The translations under genes and the position numbers were made by a program. Below the pieces are notes generated by a model, which did not search any database, had not been told where the DNA came from, and was given only the letters and a program-made list of their open reading frames with translations. Shown in pieces: positions 1 through 12,100 of a DNA stretch of 64,000 nucleotides (the stretch's first letter is position 1; the number at the start of each line of letters is the position of its first letter). Origin of the DNA: Bugula neritina (taxonomy: Eukaryota; Bryozoa; Gymnolaemata; Cheilostomatida; Bugulidae); the NCBI GenBank assembly GCA_964035545.1, contig OZ037770.1, positions 9,946,973 to 10,010,972 of the forward strand, read 5' to 3'.

Positions 1-795
1 GCAGTGTATAACTGTCATCCAGTCTTGTCAGTGTGCACCAACTGTGGCCCAGAGAGCTCATTGTTACTTGTGTCATAACAGGAAGTGTAAATGTCGTATT
101 TACCCTTCCCGTTCAGCTTCTACTGCTTTTCAAACTGCTTACCTGAAATAATTGACACTCGCACTCATACGCTGTATGTGTTTGTTATTTGGTTAACTCT
201 TCCAGGTGTATAAATTGTAAGTTAATCATGTGTTCAGTGGAACAATATAATATAATACAACATTTGAAAACTTCCTCAGGGGCTACCAGTGTATGACTGT
301 AAGTAGTCGGTGCATGTGTTTGACTTTCTCTTGCTATGGTTTGACACACTTTGTATTGTACAAATAACCAATAATAATATGTACTGGATTGCTTACCACT
401 TTACAAGAATTCCTTAAACGCATTAAAGTATGCTTGTGCACTCAATACCACCTGTTTTTATACCCTTCATCCTAATTCCTATCGTAGTTACCTCACCTAA
501 TGCAGCAACTATTATTGGATATAGTAAGACAGTTGTCTTTTCACTGGTTTGGAACGATAACTCTGATATTAAAAGTTGCGTAAAATAGCCCAGGCATACT
601 GTGAATGTTTCATAATTAAAATAGGATAAGTAGTTGAGGGTTTCGTGATATGTTGACATTGCCCATCTTGGACTATCATGCTGTACACCCAAAATTTGTT
701 AGACTAAAACACATTACGGAATAAAATGTTCAGTTATGATTTCATGCGTTTATATTTTCTAAATTTATATTCTGGTAATTGTTTTCTCCTTTCAG
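1..795. other. Left edge: possible Cys-rich coding end, otherwise intron
   Basis: On the plus strand one frame is open from base 2 to a TAA at 149-151 (49 codons) with many Cys (HCYLCHNRKCKC). It could be the last exon of an upstream or nested gene, or an alternative end, but it is not VPS13-like and nothing confirms it. From about 152 to the AG at 794-795 I see only AT-rich intron of VPS13 with a normal pyrimidine-rich acceptor. Confidence 0.3.
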
Positions 796-3700
796 TATTT
801 AGAGAAGAAGCCGGACATGGCGGTGGAGAAGCCTGCAAATGAGGGAATATTTACCAGACTGAGTAACTGGTGGTATGGAGATTCGGATAGTCAGGATGTT
901 GTGGTTCATGCTAAACGACCTTCAGATTCAAAGGGTTAGTCGTGAAACTACTGTCGGAGAATATAGTTTAAATTTAACTATTCAGTTTGTCAACTGGGCT
1001 TAGTGTAGCACTTTTCATAAGTAAATTAATGTGTGAATGTATAAGTTCTTGATTTTCTAATTTTTTTATGTCACATATTTCTCTCATGAAATGACTCTTT
1101 TTAGTTACTAGCTCTCACTTATGTTGAAAGTTTGATTTATTAATTATTAAAAAAATTTGAAATTTTGTTGGTTTAATGATCAACCAGATTAAAAAACCTT
1201 TGCTTTTGCCATGATTTCTAAGTAGCGCAAATGTTGTACTTTTTATATTGATCACTGTTTAATTTAATAAAAACATCCGCTCGACAAAATTAAAATCTAT
1301 TAGTGGATTTTGTGATATGCTTGTTAAATGGTGTTCTGTTTTTAGACAATTTTCTCACCAGCCTGAGTGAGAGTGACAAGAGAGATTTGTATAAAGCCTT
1401 CAATTACAGCAAAGAAGATTCCTTAGAAACAACAGTCAGTTCAGTAAGTTAGTTCATTAACATCTCGCAGCCAGGTATTGGGTAAAGGTTGACTTCACAC
1501 CGGTCATTTCTATATTTTGATAGCAAAAACGTAACAGCAGGCGCCATTTTGTGACAAGTTTTTTCTTTCAATTAGCAAATCAGAATAGTGATACTGATAG
1601 GCATGGTAAGAGTTCCGATAGAAATAATGAAGAATAACTAAATATGTTTGAAAAAGCCAAACTGCTGTACCTTTTCTCACTCTCTTCACACTAGAGGTGA
1701 CTTGTTGTTAACAATCTACATTCGCAACTTATTTTGACAACTCGCACAAAATAATTAGTACAAGTTCACTCAAAATGAATATTCTATTGGTTGCCAAGAG
1801 TTTTTCTTCATATTAGTTCAAGTTTACGTGGTCCATTTTTTGAACTTTTGAAACAAAAATACTTTCTAAAAGGAAAAAAAGTTAACTTGAGGTCAGGTAG
1901 AACAAGCATTTTGCTGGTCTAATATTTTTCTTATACAAAATCAAGCTTCAGCCTAGCAATTGTTTTCCAAATATTAATTTTGTTGGTCTGGTAAATGTTG
2001 AGAGATTAAAAAAAAATGTGCGTCGGCCGGGAATCGAACCCGGATCTATTGCTTGGAAGGCAACAATGCTAACCTTTACACCACCGACGCCTTCTTATTT
2101 ACATCCACGCTGGTAGCTCAAGATTCGGTCCCCGTCATGCTTAGCCTGTAATTAATCATCTAATAGCTGTCACTTAATTAATAACAGATGGGAGTGTTTT
2201 CGACAAGTTGCATTAATGCTGCAGTTGTAGAGATATAAGGGTAGGGAAGAAATGCCAAATTTGAAGAGAACCAGATTAGTGTCTCTCATCTTTGAATTAT
2301 GGACTTCCTGCTAACACTCATACAAAAAGCTGCACATTGATAAACTAGTGTAATGTCATTGTTGCTAACAATAGCCCAAAACACATATTCTATACTTTTC
2401 CTTATGTGTGTGGTGTATGTGATTAGGTTTCCAACTTATTTAGACAAAACTATGTTGCAATCAGATTTTTTACAAGAAAGTTTGAGCGCCAAAAGATAAA
2501 TCGAAATCGTGTAGTTGCGAGCCTGCTAAACATGGCTTACTGTTAGATACTTGATCAGTCCTAAATATTTGCACTTTAATATTTCATAATTTTCTAGACC
2601 ATAAGTGATAACTGCACTACAGTAAGTATCTGAATAGCATGTTGTATTGCTTGAAAGCTGTATTAATATTGGTAAAAATATCTTGAAATGCTTATTACCT
2701 TGAAATACCAGTTCTACCACACCCTGTTACCTTGTAGTAATAACCTGATCAGAAATTCATACTCTAGGCATGGGCATCTCATCTGTTGAAATTAAGATCT
2801 TTAATTATATGGGATTTTATTCAATTTTTTAATTCAATTTCTTAACAATTTGATTCTTCTAATTACTTATTATATTGTGTAAACTAAAAACACTTCCTTT
2901 GGGATATTTAAGCATGACTGTAGAGATTTATCAAAGTTGTTCAGTGATGGAATGGCTGATATAAAAGCTTATCTGTTGTTTATAGTGACAAAAATCATTG
3001 TTAGAATGTGTGTTGTGCCTCCCTATGTAAATTTATTCATTTTTTTAAAATGTTGTTTGCTTTATGTCAGAGCTGTGTACAATTAAGGTGCTTTTGGATT
3101 CCCATTTAAAGTAATGATGTAAGAGTAAAATTACTGTAATTATTCAAATATTTGCGCCCTACAAGAACAGTTATGGTGTCCGGCCTGCTGTTACTCCTAC
3201 TCTGAAATCGCCCTCACTGCATGCATTCAACTTATTTACACACACATGTATATATTGAGATGTACGTGTTAATTGTAGACTTACGTGAAGTATGCAGTGG
3301 ACTTTTCATTGGAGGGGATACAGCTAGACCTGCAGATTGATGATCAATATTCGAGATCATTGCATGTGGCCACTCTCTTTGTCTCTAATATAACAGGTCA
3401 GTTCATATATATATAAACTCTACAATGTACACTCTTAAGGCCTGGCCTCATGCTCGTGAGAATTACATGAAATTGTCTATGTGACACGAAAACTCAAACA
3501 TACGATCAAATTTGAGGGAATTCAAACGAAATAGTTTTCGTTGGGTACAGCCAATTAACGCAATTAACGATAAGCACCATTTGATTGGTCAATAGAATCT
3601 TAGCAACAGTAATTATTTCATTTCTACCACGTTTCTCTGTTTGGCAATTTTCTGCTGTTTGTATCTCGTGCAAGACTCATTCACAGACTATTTATTATGT

Positions 3701-6700
3701 GTTTCGTCTGACGAGTGTGTGGCTGGTCATAACGAGAGGATAACTCACGAAAATCGTCACCCAATTTCGTGTGATTCTCACGAGTGTGAGGCCAGGCCTT
3801 TAGTTTTATAGCTGAAGCTCCATGTTTATGATTAACAAAATAACACACCGTTTGTTAGAGGTGCCTTATTTATTACACCACCAAAATGGAAGATACAATA
3901 TCAAGGTTACTAAGAGCTTACTTTACATCACAAAGGGGGCTTCATTGGTCTGTACAAGATGTCTGCTTGGTTATATTATATGCAGAATTCTTAGCACATG
4001 TGATCTGAATTTTTTGAGTAAGTGTAGCAGGGGTTATTTGATCTTTCTTGGTAATAATAGAGTTTTCTGCTCTTGCTAAACAATAATAGCCTGAGATATA
4101 TGCTCCTACTAAAAAATAATAGCCTGAGATATATGCTCCTACTAAACAAGCCCATACTGTGTTGACCAGCTAAAGCGTTAAACCCCTTTATTCAGGACAC
4201 CTGGCTATGCGGACACAGGGGAAGAAGTTCACCATAAACGTACAGCACTTGGAGGTGTTCAACTCTTCAGTTCCCCACAACAGAATTACAGTAGCTAGAA
4301 TAGACCACCCGAAGTCTGTCAATCCTAAGGCTACAGGTGGTTATTACTTCATATTTATACTTTGTGCAATAATGAAGTGTAACTCACATTGCTATGTGTT
4401 TTGGTTGTTTAATGTTGTGTTATGTGTTCGATGGTATAAATTAGAAGTTATAAATTATTGTTAATTATTTCTGGCATATTGTATTTACTGATTAAATGTA
4501 TCATATTATATTATTATTGTTAATGATTACCTTTTTTATTGCCAAGACATTTGTATGGAATGTTATGATATATCTTGGCTCGAAACTGTTTCAAGTTTAG
4601 CATGATTAATTAGCATAGAACAAGTCTTAGTAGTTTCTCTCTTTTGGTAACTGGAAAAAGTCTTGGTCAGCCAATGACATTGGGTTAGCTATTTGCTAAT
4701 CTACCAGTAATATAACTCACATTACATTGTCTCCCTGAGTTGGCCTAACATATTCAATATTATTTTGAGAGCAGCAATGTTTTTATGTGTGAGCCGTGTG
4801 TTTAGTCATTGTGCTGTCAATACTGAGTATATACAGTTTAGGCCCTAGACTCTAGGGGTTAGAGTGAACCCCACCAAGGCAATTTATTGTGATGTTAGGA
4901 AGAGCATCCAGTCATAATTGCTCCGGTGCCACATTTAAATAAGTCCTTTAACCTGATTTAACAAAAACCCTTTCCATCAAGGGTTTTTCTCACAGGGATG
5001 GCGACTATAAATTTGTGTTAGGTTTTTTTATAATTTGAAAGATTACTCAAATGTTTGCAGATTCGGACAGACTTTTAACGGTTGCTGTTGAACAGTACCC
5101 ACTGGATATAGAGGCAGATATTTCAATAAAGATACGGACTTTACCAATACGCCTGGTGTATAACCATGTAAGTGTGTAAAACAAGTTTAGCTTTCTGTGC
5201 GTATGTTTTTAGTTTTACATATATATGTTTTTGCTACTTACCTACACCCATAGGCTTTTTTTGCTGTGAAAAAAACTCTTCTATTTTTTTGGAATTTTAG
5301 ACATTAAATTAAGGTTTTATCTATGCTTTGCAAGTATCTTTTATTGGTTTGAAATGGCTTGTTCATAAATTTATAAATTCTTTGTTTGAAATGGGTCGCT
5401 TACTTGTTCCCTGTGTTGTGTTATACAGACAGTAGCGTGTGCCGTAATGGCATTTTTCTACCTGCGAGAAAAATCTTTGGATATTGGAACTCGCCTGAAA
5501 AATCTGTCACCAGAATTCTCCACGGCTGGCCTGCAGTATGCTATTGACCGTCACAAAGTGAGTCTGTTTCCTCTCCGTTCTGGTTTGCATTGCCACTTGT
5601 TGAGTGTAACTCTTAAGTAAATCTTATGTTATTCAAAGAATAATGTTGTTTACAATTTATTTTAATATATTTGAATACGATCAATCTAAGACAATGTTTT
5701 AATTAATCCAATAATATTTTATTGTTTGATTTTATTCCTAATTATACTACAATAATGCTAAGTACGTTGACATAATAGTAAATTCTAATATTTATTTGGG
5801 TAAGCCAATACTGAATTATTTAATACTTTTATTTTGTTGTTTTTTGTAGAGGATATACGTAGAGGCGGACCTGCATTCACCCTACCTGGTGGTACCTGCA
5901 GATGGTGCCAGTTTCTCTAGTGTCAGGGCATGTAGTAAACTTGTCTTAGACTTGGGTGTACTCAGAGTTCGAACTCAGCTGAGACCGAAGAGCGCTAAAC
6001 TGATGGTTAGTGGAGAATAAAACTTATGGGTTTAATTGTTTTTATTCAACCTCAGCCAGTTTATGAAGAAATTTTAAAGCCTAATAATAAAAGTGATAAT
6101 TGCTGAAAACAAATACTCACTGATTCAACTAGGATTAGGTCACATCTTGAGGAAAGTTTTATCTACCCCAGTTTAGTAAAACTAGGCAGATGGTAGAAGG
6201 TTACACCAGCTAAAAAGCTCTGATACAACCAATAATGATAATAGTAATACTAATAAAGCTTTAATAAAATTCAATGTTAGAACATTGTTTTAAGTTTCAA
6301 GTAGACTGATGTAATTTCTCGAACTAATTTCCTGGTCAATAGTGTTTAAGATAATGTCAGTATTAACACAAATAATATTCATATAATGCTAATAGTCAAT
6401 GAACTTTTTGGTTGTGAGTTTTATAACTTGGTGATGCTTGTAGGAAGACCAGTCTCTCAAAGAACAAGAGGAAGTGATATACGACAAGTACATGTTAAGC
6501 ATCGAACATGTAAAAGTGCTGTTTGCTTCAAAGGGTGGGTTTAAAATGTCGCTTTTAATATTTAGTGTCTGTGAAAAGCAATCATAGTTCGAGTTTCAGT
6601 CCATTAGCATTACTATCATTGAATACATTTAGCAAAACGATTATGTTTATTGTCAGTCAACTGTTGGCTATAAATCAAAGAAACTCATCATTGATGAACT

Positions 6701-9153
6701 GCAAAGGAAGCTGTTTATTTCTATATCTGGTGTTACATTCACTGACAAAGTGTTTCTATAATAAATTGCTGTTTGTAGTGGAGTGGGCAGAGAAAAGACA
6801 TCAGCGAGATTCTGACGTACATATCATGCCGTCCCTCAATCTCTCCACGACTGTCAGTCTAAGTGCTGAGCCTAATTTCTCACGGCTACCAAAGTACGTG
6901 TCTACAATACTTATGTACTTAAATTTTGTTGTATAGTGAGTCAAAATATATTTCATATAAACTTGATTACAGAAATGAAGTGAATTTAGGCTCAATAGAT
7001 CACCGTAGTTGTGACATTTCTGTCCACCAGGAGCTGTCCACCATTTCTTATTGGATATTAATTGCTTCTTCTCTCCTTGATACGGAGTTGTCTCTATTCT
7101 AAATGAACATTAATTAGGCTTATGTACAGTAGTAAATGAATTGCCTTGTTGTACAGCAGGTACAAGTGATTTTACTAGTTTCTACCTTTGCTGTTGAAAA
7201 ACGATAAAAAATGACAAATCCAGAGTTGACCAAATGTGTTAAATATGGCCACATTGGTTTCTCCAGCATTGGGCTAATTGGCCACCAATGTGCTTGTGAG
7301 AAAAACTGATATGTTGTGTATTCATTAGCACTTTTGTTCTGCACTTCTTATTAAATACATATTTTGTTTGTGCACTTTTGTTTTTCCTCATGTAGTTCCT
7401 ATGTATACTTTTCTCTCTAATTTTTCTTTAGTTATGAAGCCTTTGTCTTACTTTTGTTGCAAGTTGTGATTTTTTCTACGTATATGTTTAGGAACGCATG
7501 CCTTCGTTTCATCATCTTAATATATTGTATTTTGCAGATTCAAGATAGATAGTAAGATAGAGTCGTTACGACTGAAAGTATCCGATTCACTGATTGAGAC
7601 GATGCTGAAAGATGTATACAAATTTCCACACCCATCCGCTAAAGAATTCTTTGCGACTCATAGTCTAAGTAGTCCAGGTATGTCATCTTGTAGGTAGTTA
7701 TGCGCGCACTATAAATATAAAGTCTCAATAAGTCTACAGCACTGAGTTTTAAGTAGTTATCTTCTCTTGATGGGGCATATAGTCTTCTACCATCTGACAA
7801 TTGTTGCATCGTTATAAAGTTTAAGGCTTGCCAACTCTATTCAGCATAGGCCTACTATGTTGTAGAAATATCTTTCACAATGCTGGATAAAAAAGCTGTT
7901 TGAAAAAATGAATTAAATGTTTCATTTTACGTTATGTAATGCGCTCATATGACTTGTTTGCTGTCCTATATAATATTGTGAAATTTATTATCCTGTTGCA
8001 CATGTCTTTATGCCAGTTAAATTCAATGAACCTCAAGTTTTGCAATCAGATGTAAATACTGATTTCGCAGGGCGCTAAGTTATAGAAAATATTGCATTTT
8101 GGAAGCATTTTTACCTAACCGGTCACTCCATTTCACCAATATATGGTTACTGGCTGCGCTACTTTGTAATGAAAACTATGCTCTATATGAACTGATATAT
8201 ATTTAATTTTGTTTTATCAGCTTCGCCAGTAGCAGAATACAGTTCTGGTCTAGTTGCTGCCGGGATGGTTGGTGTGTCGGCAGCAGAAAATCTCATGAAG
8301 AGTGAACTGACTCAAGGGGGAGGCAGTCTCTTTGATGAGGTTGATTTCACGGTATGTCTGACCTGGTCCTATTAACACTGGTCTGGTCTTACCAACACTA
8401 GGCTGGTTCTACTCACACTGGTCTGGTCTTACCAACACTAGGCTGGTTCTACTCACACTGGTCTGGTCTTACCAACACTAGGCTGGTTCTACTCACACTG
8501 GTCTGGTCTTACTGAAACCGGTCTGGTACTACTGATACTGGCTAATACTGGCCCAATCACCACTGGTGTGGTCCTACTAAACTGGTCGGGTCCTACTGAA
8601 ACTGGTCTGGTTCTACTAATACTGGTCTGGTCCAATTACCACTGGTGTGGTCCTACTAATACTGGTCTGCATTCAACTACCTTCTTCAACTACATAAAAT
8701 GTTTTGTTCCACTTCACTGCCTAGCTTGTTGAATATTTATAACATAACACTCATGTGGTGCAAAGAAAAGGAATGTTTTGACAATTACGCTCTTCTGCCG
8801 TGCAAAAAACTTGTATATTGTCTGCTGTTTTTCTCATTTCTCATACATTTAGGCCTTGGGGCATTCACTTCTATAGCCACATCCTTTCAGTAACCTTTGT
8901 CATGGTGCGATAACTCTAAATCAGGTTTCATTCTTATTTTAATGACTTCCCAATAACTCTGAATATATTTTATTAAAGAAAATTGCCAGATTAGAAGAGA
9001 AGAACATATTCCTATCTGAAGGAGATCTCCTGAATCTGTGGTTCCTGCTCTCCAAAGAGAAGAAGAAGCAGCAGGACAGTACAGACAGCGGCAGCATCAC
9101 AAAGCAGAAGGATGGGGTCAACGCTGTCGTGGATCTTCTCCTGAAACCAGATG
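796..9153 (+). CDS. VPS13: VPS13 exons 1-12: first groove repeats
   Basis: Exons: 796-934, 1346-1443, 3279-3396, 4196-4336, 5061-5167, 5429-5557, 5850-6005, 6444-6534, 6779-6893, 7538-7677, 8221-8351, 8979-9153 (window residues 1-513). Each has AG before and GT after, and phases chain without a break. Exon 1 carries the linker LSNWWYGDS. Exon 2 encodes [11 protein letters not shown], the counterpart of a conserved VPS13A/C stretch. Exon 7 has YLVVPADG and [10 protein letters not shown], the recurring VPS13 beta-strand signature (compare 'YLVVPQ...LLLLDLG'). Exons 9-10 give the [13 protein letters not shown]-type strand that closes a repeat. In the family these alternating hydrophobic strands line the lipid groove. 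Confidence 0.9.
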
Positions 9154-12100
9154 GTAAGCAGGAAGTTCTGGTGTAGAATTGTGGGTAGGAGTCTTGCTAC
9201 AAGCTAACCTTGACACCTACCAGAGACCTCCGTGGTCTGGACAGATACCTTTTCTGGTTCACTATCTGTGGCGATGCTTAAAATTACAGTTTGACGAACC
9301 TTTTTAACTCTTGCTTAAATAATGTGAATACTCAGTTTACTTCTAGTACACGAACTTGGTTGTACAAGGAATTGGTGTGCTAAACTGGATCCTAAAGTTT
9401 AACATCTACTACCATTTTGATGGAATATAAAAACTTGTAGTACTTTAATCTAGAGACCTGACCTGTGGGGAGCCGATTTCCTTTTGGTAGAAGTTTCACA
9501 AAGAAACTGATTTGTACAATTTTCTTTCTATCAACATGCTGATAAATGCTGTAAAAAGTTGTTGCTAGAATTATTTAATTGACTGAATATGTTTCAGCGA
9601 TTCTAATTTTTAAATATCAAATATATTTTATTGAGACATCTAGTGAGATTTTTCATTATTATAGAACCAAAATTATAATAATTTAGGACATCAGACAGTA
9701 TCATAATAAAATTTATAACTATAAAACTAATATATAACTATTATTTATAATGATAATTAGTTACTTGAGTTTCACTCCTTCTGACAAAGCAGTGTGTGTA
9801 GCCTGTAACATATGCGTAACCTATCATACTTAACTTCTGCTTCACGTGGCAAGAATTTTGTTTCTGCTTTCACCTTGCAAAGTGAAATATTGATCTATAG
9901 CTTATGATATATTATTTATGTTGCGTGGCTCATTTCAGATTCTCCAGATAATGCTGAGTGTAAGTATTAGCCTTAAATACATTCTTTGACTTGGTGACTT
10001 ACCCTAGTCATACAGCTCAATGATTTACCCCAGTGACTTACCCAGCGTGTACCAATAGCTAGTCCTCTCTCTCAACATTTATATTAGTTTGCTATGCTCC
10101 TAAAATTTCAATTTTTCAAATCTTTCTAAGGTTTTGTAGATTATATAGGAAACTTTTGATCTAAGTTTAGTGCACTTTCATAGACATGGTGTGGCTTTAA
10201 TGTGTACAAATATTATTAACTTAAAATAAAGCTAACAAAGTAAGTTAGAGACTGCAATGCCCTAGTAGTTATAGGCCATATTCTGTAGCAGCTAATGCTA
10301 AATTTTTTATTTATAATTTCTTGTCTATACTGAAATAATGATTATAAATGTTTATAGTCATAGTATGTATTGTTTCTTGTGCATGCATGCACAATTGCAG
10401 TTCATTTGTAGTAAAATACGTGTTTTTCTGATTTTTAATGAACTACATTCTTGTGCGATTTTTTCTGGTGTCTGCATATCACCTCTCTAGTGCTCCAACT
10501 ACATGCATGAAAACTGTTTACACATACATGGTAGTTGTCTGCACACTTGTGGTGTTTACATTAAATGTAGTTTTCCACACATCTCTCTTTTTAATTGTTT
10601 ATCTTGTAGTTTTTATAATACTAGATATGATTAACGCTATCACAGTTGTAGATTTGTACTATAGCTCTACAGTGGTGTTTCTATTGCTATACAAATGTGC
10701 TAGTGTAATAGTACAGTTACCAGTATGTGTCTATTTTGGACCTCAAGCTATGCTGGCCTTAGATCACCCAATACCAGCTCTGCACTGTATCGTTGTGGAA
10801 ATTGAAATGGCTTCCGTCTCTTTGCTGCTTTGAATAGCTTCCCCATTTGTTTCTGGTCTAAGCTAAATTTTACTTCCTCGGTTTAGTTTGTTTTCTACGT
10901 GATGCATTATAAATGTACCAACTCTAGAGGTTCTTGTTACAGCACTGACTATTCACAACTACGCGAACAGAGAGCTCAATGCTGAAGAGGACGAGGAGTT
11001 TGTAGATGCTCTTGACGAAGATCCCGATGAACGTCTGTTGCTTCCGGGACTTCGCGGATACTCCGGCACCGGGTTTCACACTTTGGTTTTCACCAATTTC
11101 TCTATAGGTGGTACGTATCACCACGGAACACACGTTTTCCACCTGTTTTTATATGCCACGGCTGTCATGTCTGACAGCTTTTTTATGTTGAATATTTTAG
11201 AGGTGTCACTGAAGCTTCTGTCCGGATTGCAGGAGTACCTTACCATAGCTGTCAATGATGTCACTGGACAAGCCTGCAGAACCACCTGCTGTACATCTGT
11301 TCAAGTGCAACTCCGTTCTTTCACCATCTTAGATAACCTGCATTTAGGTATTTCTTGCCTGGTAGTTCAGGTGTTAATTTTAATGACTCAGTTACAATGA
11401 AATTCTGTTATTGTAAATAACATTCTTTATCATGTTGCTAATTCTAGAGCTTTGAGTTGTAAAATTACTCTATTCAACTGTTGGCATTTTACTGGGTCTT
11501 GACTAACCTAGACTTTATAGTAATTCAATAATTATAAACAATCAATCATGATTTTGTAGTATAATAGTGTTATTTTAATAATTATATTTTATCATTGAGA
11601 ATAGCAAGTCTTTATAATGTTGTTAATTTTATAATTTCAAGTTAGAAGTCACATTAATATTAACTGAAATCGTTTAACCCAACATAAATGGTTTAATTTG
11701 TATAATAATTCAATAACTGTATACAATTGACTATAGTTCTGTAACATAATCATTTGAATATAATATTTAGATGTGAACAGACAGAATCTGTACATAGCCA
11801 AGTCTCCTGAAGCTGAGTCAATGGCTACATTTGAGGGACAGTTTATAGATGATGTGCAAGCTATAGACTTTAGTGATGTCTCTAAGTCTATGGTGTTTAC
11901 CATGAACTCTATCCAGCTGTGCATTCAGGACCGATCAACTTCTCAGATTCTCAACAGAGCTCAGAAGATTTCTAAGCTGTAAGTTGACTGTGTGTACTAC
12001 TCAGTTACACCATACTTTGGTATTGTGTGGCCACACTGGTATGGATTTGTACTGCAACTCTACTGTGGTGTTCCTGTCACTGTGCAAATGAGCTATTGTA

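Larger units (their letters stand above)
1444..3278. other. VPS13 intron 2
   Basis: Begins gtaagt and ends ttgtag. Apart from the antisense tRNA-Gly it holds AT-rich sequence in which I see no exon or repeat. Confidence 0.7.

Noticed and set aside
10438-10833. Hydrophobic 131-codon frame
   Set aside because: In an intron, no family motif, base use like the surrounding intron, no need for it in the VPS13 frame.
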